Origin: Loxodes magnus
Taxonomy: Eukaryota > Ciliophora > Karyorelictea > Loxodida > Loxodidae
Reading direction: 5' to 3'
NCBI GenBank assembly: GCA_946699065.1
Contig: CAMPDV010000006.1
Location: 496,001 to 560,000 of the forward strand
DNA length: 64,000 nucleotides
The notes under the pieces were generated by a model that saw nothing but the letters and a program-made list of their open reading frames with translations, was not told the origin of the DNA and searched no databases. Position numbers and translations under genes: made by a program. Positions 61,971 to 64,000 of the stretch are shown piece by piece. Within the stretch, counting starts at the first letter, position 1. Each line of letters starts with the position of its first letter.

Positions 61971-64000
61971 ATGAAATTTATATCTCTATATGTGCTACTA
62001 TCTTCGTTTCTTTTACTTATAGTATAATGTGATTTAGTTTTCTATGTAAATCCTTGCCCTAGTTCTGTTACTTATGGACATGCATGCAATTAGAATGGCT
62101 TTTCTGATGGTTCTGTTCAGCGCCCTTATTATAGTCTAATTGAAGCTTTAAACTTAAGAATCAACTCTTGTTTAAGTGATAAATGTGTCTTTAAACTAGG
62201 GAATGGATAGCACTTCTTATATACTGGCTCGCCCATAGATTAAGGATTTAAGACTTAAGGGAGCTACTTAAAATCTCCACTAACTACACTAAGTTAATCT
62301 GGAGAGATAAATATAGAAGGCGAGGGAGATGGGACAATAATCTATTATTGAGAGTAATCAATTAGCTTTAGATTTATGGAAGGAACAGTTTCCTTTAGCA
62401 ACTTACAACTAAATGGCTACAAAACAATCGAAAGAGCTATTTTTCAAGACATAACGAAAGCTAACTTTAATACTTAATTTTCATGCTAAGATGTTTGGTG
62501 CTCTCATTGTAATAATCGAGACTCAATGATATGTTACGATTCTTCAACTCAGACTATAGAAAATGTTAGATCAATAAATCGATGCAAGTATTAAGTTCTA
62601 ACTAGCTATGGAGAAAATTTGAATCAGCCAGCAATGAAGTAAAAATAAGCAACTAGACTCTAATGAAGTATTGATATAAATTATTGTGAAGCTACATTTT
62701 TTGATTCTGTTATATTTGATGTTGATGGCTAAGCAAACTAAAGACCATAACTAATAATAGGAAATGTTACTTTCTCAGGTTTTAAATTTCGTCCTCCAGC
62801 AATCATAAGAATAAACAATGGAAGGCTTACACTTTAAAATGTTACGTTTATTGATTCGGAAATAGGTCATCCACTTGCCGGCACATAATATAGTCAAGAT
62901 GAAGCACATGGAATAATCTATTCAAAGAAGAGAGTTACTTCAAATGGCACTTCAATAAAATGGCACTATGGAGGAGTTTAAGAAACAAATAAGCATATGG
63001 CTTATAGCCAAACTTCTAAAACAATGTACTCAGTTCTTTAATTATATTCGCCTCAACTCGTAGACTTTTCGAACCTTGTATTCAAAAATAACTTCTGGCC
63101 TCAACAAAATTGCCCTGAATGCGATCACTAGGTAGGAGCTATAGACTTGATGTGAATTTAAGAAGTTTACATAAGAAAGACCTTATTTCAAAATAACTTG
63201 GCTCCTTATGGAGCTCTTCATGTAGAGAGTAGATATTAGCAAGAGCCTATACTATTAATCTATGAAAGCGACTTTATAGGTAACTCTGGATATAAAACTA
63301 ACACTTTTAATATTTCAAGTGCATTAGCCTAGACTTTCTCTATAACAATAAGCAAATCTACTTTTACAAATAGCTTCGGCTACTCATATACTAACGCGTA
63401 AATAAACATACCTTATAGATCAGATTGCTGTGGCTATCTTTCCATAATCAAGAGTACTTTCTAAAAAAACTAGCCTTGGACTTAGTATGTGCAAAAAGGA
63501 AATGCTGGCCTTTAAATTATACATAATGATATTCTAATTTCAGGAAGTATATTTGAGGAAAATAGCTATGCTAAGAACAAATAAACTTAAAGTTTAGGCG
63601 TTCATACTTCATAAGTATAGCTAGGCTTTATTTAAGTTCCTATCTTAGCAGTTTCTGAAGATTTACTGAAGGTAAACTTTTACCCTTATTACTATATTAA
63701 TTTCAATGAATATGACTTAAGCTAAGTATAAACCAATTTAATAGTTTAGTCATGCTACAGAGCTTTAATAGAAGATACTGAGTTTAATAAGAATGAAGTA
63801 TACCAAGCAGCGGGAATTTAAGTGAGCATTGCATAAGAGTATTTGCAAATTCTTCGCTGCGAATTTACTAATCTGTAAGCTTATAAAAACAACGCAGTAG
63901 TAGCAACCAGTCCATGAATTTAAATCTTGTAATCAAATTTTAAAAACCTAAATACTATAAAGAAAAATGGAGCGTTGTACATACAAAGCCCTAAGAGCAA
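61971..64000 (+). CDS. Secreted right-handed beta-helix protein (partial, runs off the window)
   Basis: 676 codons are visible, all in one frame with no intron. The start is MKFISLYVLLSSFLLLIVQC, a clear signal peptide with a cleavage site near the Cys. An N-terminal Cys-containing region follows (NPCPSSVTYGHACNQNGFSD). From about residue 110 there are repeated short strands ending in F-x-x-N turns, such as LIIGNVTFSGFKF, LTLQNVTFIDSEIG, VDFSNLVFKNNF, EVYIRKTLFQNNLAPYGALH, ITISKSTFTNSFG and ILISGSIFEENSYAKN. That pattern is typical of pectin-lyase-like or polymorphic-membrane-protein-like solenoids. Four Trp codons are TGA and dozens of Gln codons are TAA/TAG. It is probably a surface or secreted protein; ciliate genomes hold large families of these, often with C-terminal membrane or Cys-rich domains beyond this edge. 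Confidence 0.85.

Overview
This is a very AT-rich eukaryotic window. Almost every long standard-code reading frame in it is a shadow, and it makes sense only with TAA and TAG read as glutamine and TGA read both as tryptophan (internally) and as the only stop. Three things support this. Two intact tRNA-Gln genes carry the anticodon UUA. A 676-codon open frame at the right end stays open only under this code. A Trp written TGG in one paralogue is written TGA at the aligned position of another. This points to a ciliate using the karyorelict (Loxodes-type) or Condylostoma-type code. No TGA-reading tRNA-Trp was seen, and the genus cannot be fixed from this window. Where genes can be compared they are cut by introns of only 16-20 nt. 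Without TAA/TAG stops, open frames carry little information, so I relied on paralogue comparison, conserved motifs, exon-phase arithmetic and amino-acid quality. Gene ends are often uncertain.

Layout. A five-member family of proteins with a Gln-rich acidic N-terminus and a pleckstrin-homology (PH) domain dominates: copy E on the minus strand (about 0.2-3.0 kb), A (+, 9.4-11.6 kb), B (+, 24.6-26.8 kb), C (+, 40.2-42.2 kb) and D (-, 51.5-53.4 kb). A, B and C head three direct repeats spaced about 15.2 and 15.6 kb. Units 1 and 2 also share a nearly identical segment of about 8 kb (about 10.45-18.68 and 25.58-33.80 kb). It holds the 3' half of the PH gene, a helical protein (I), gene H, a dead tRNA-Gln, gene F, decayed J sequences and gene G. 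Unit 3 ends soon after its PH gene. The spacers upstream of A, B and C are older, diverged copies of one another; the unit 2 spacer has gained a 10-bp minisatellite.

Outside the repeats are a coiled-coil gene (44.5 kb), a zinc-knuckle gene (47.5-48.3 kb), the two intact tRNA-Gln(UUA) genes (49.9 and 58.8 kb), a Q-rich gene interrupted by a GC-rich 319-bp insertion with a 15-bp direct repeat (55.3-56.5 kb), a secreted CutA-like protein (58.0-58.4 kb), an unnamed 405-codon frame (59.8-61.0 kb) and the start of a secreted right-handed beta-helix protein that runs off the window (62.0-64.0 kb).

Three GC-rich islands (19.8, 37.0 and 56.2 kb) stand out. The first two look like structured RNA or RNA-derived elements and end in a shared 20-nt tail motif that occurs four times. 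No CRISPR array, rRNA, complete transposon or telomere was found. Long spacers show no gene I can support.
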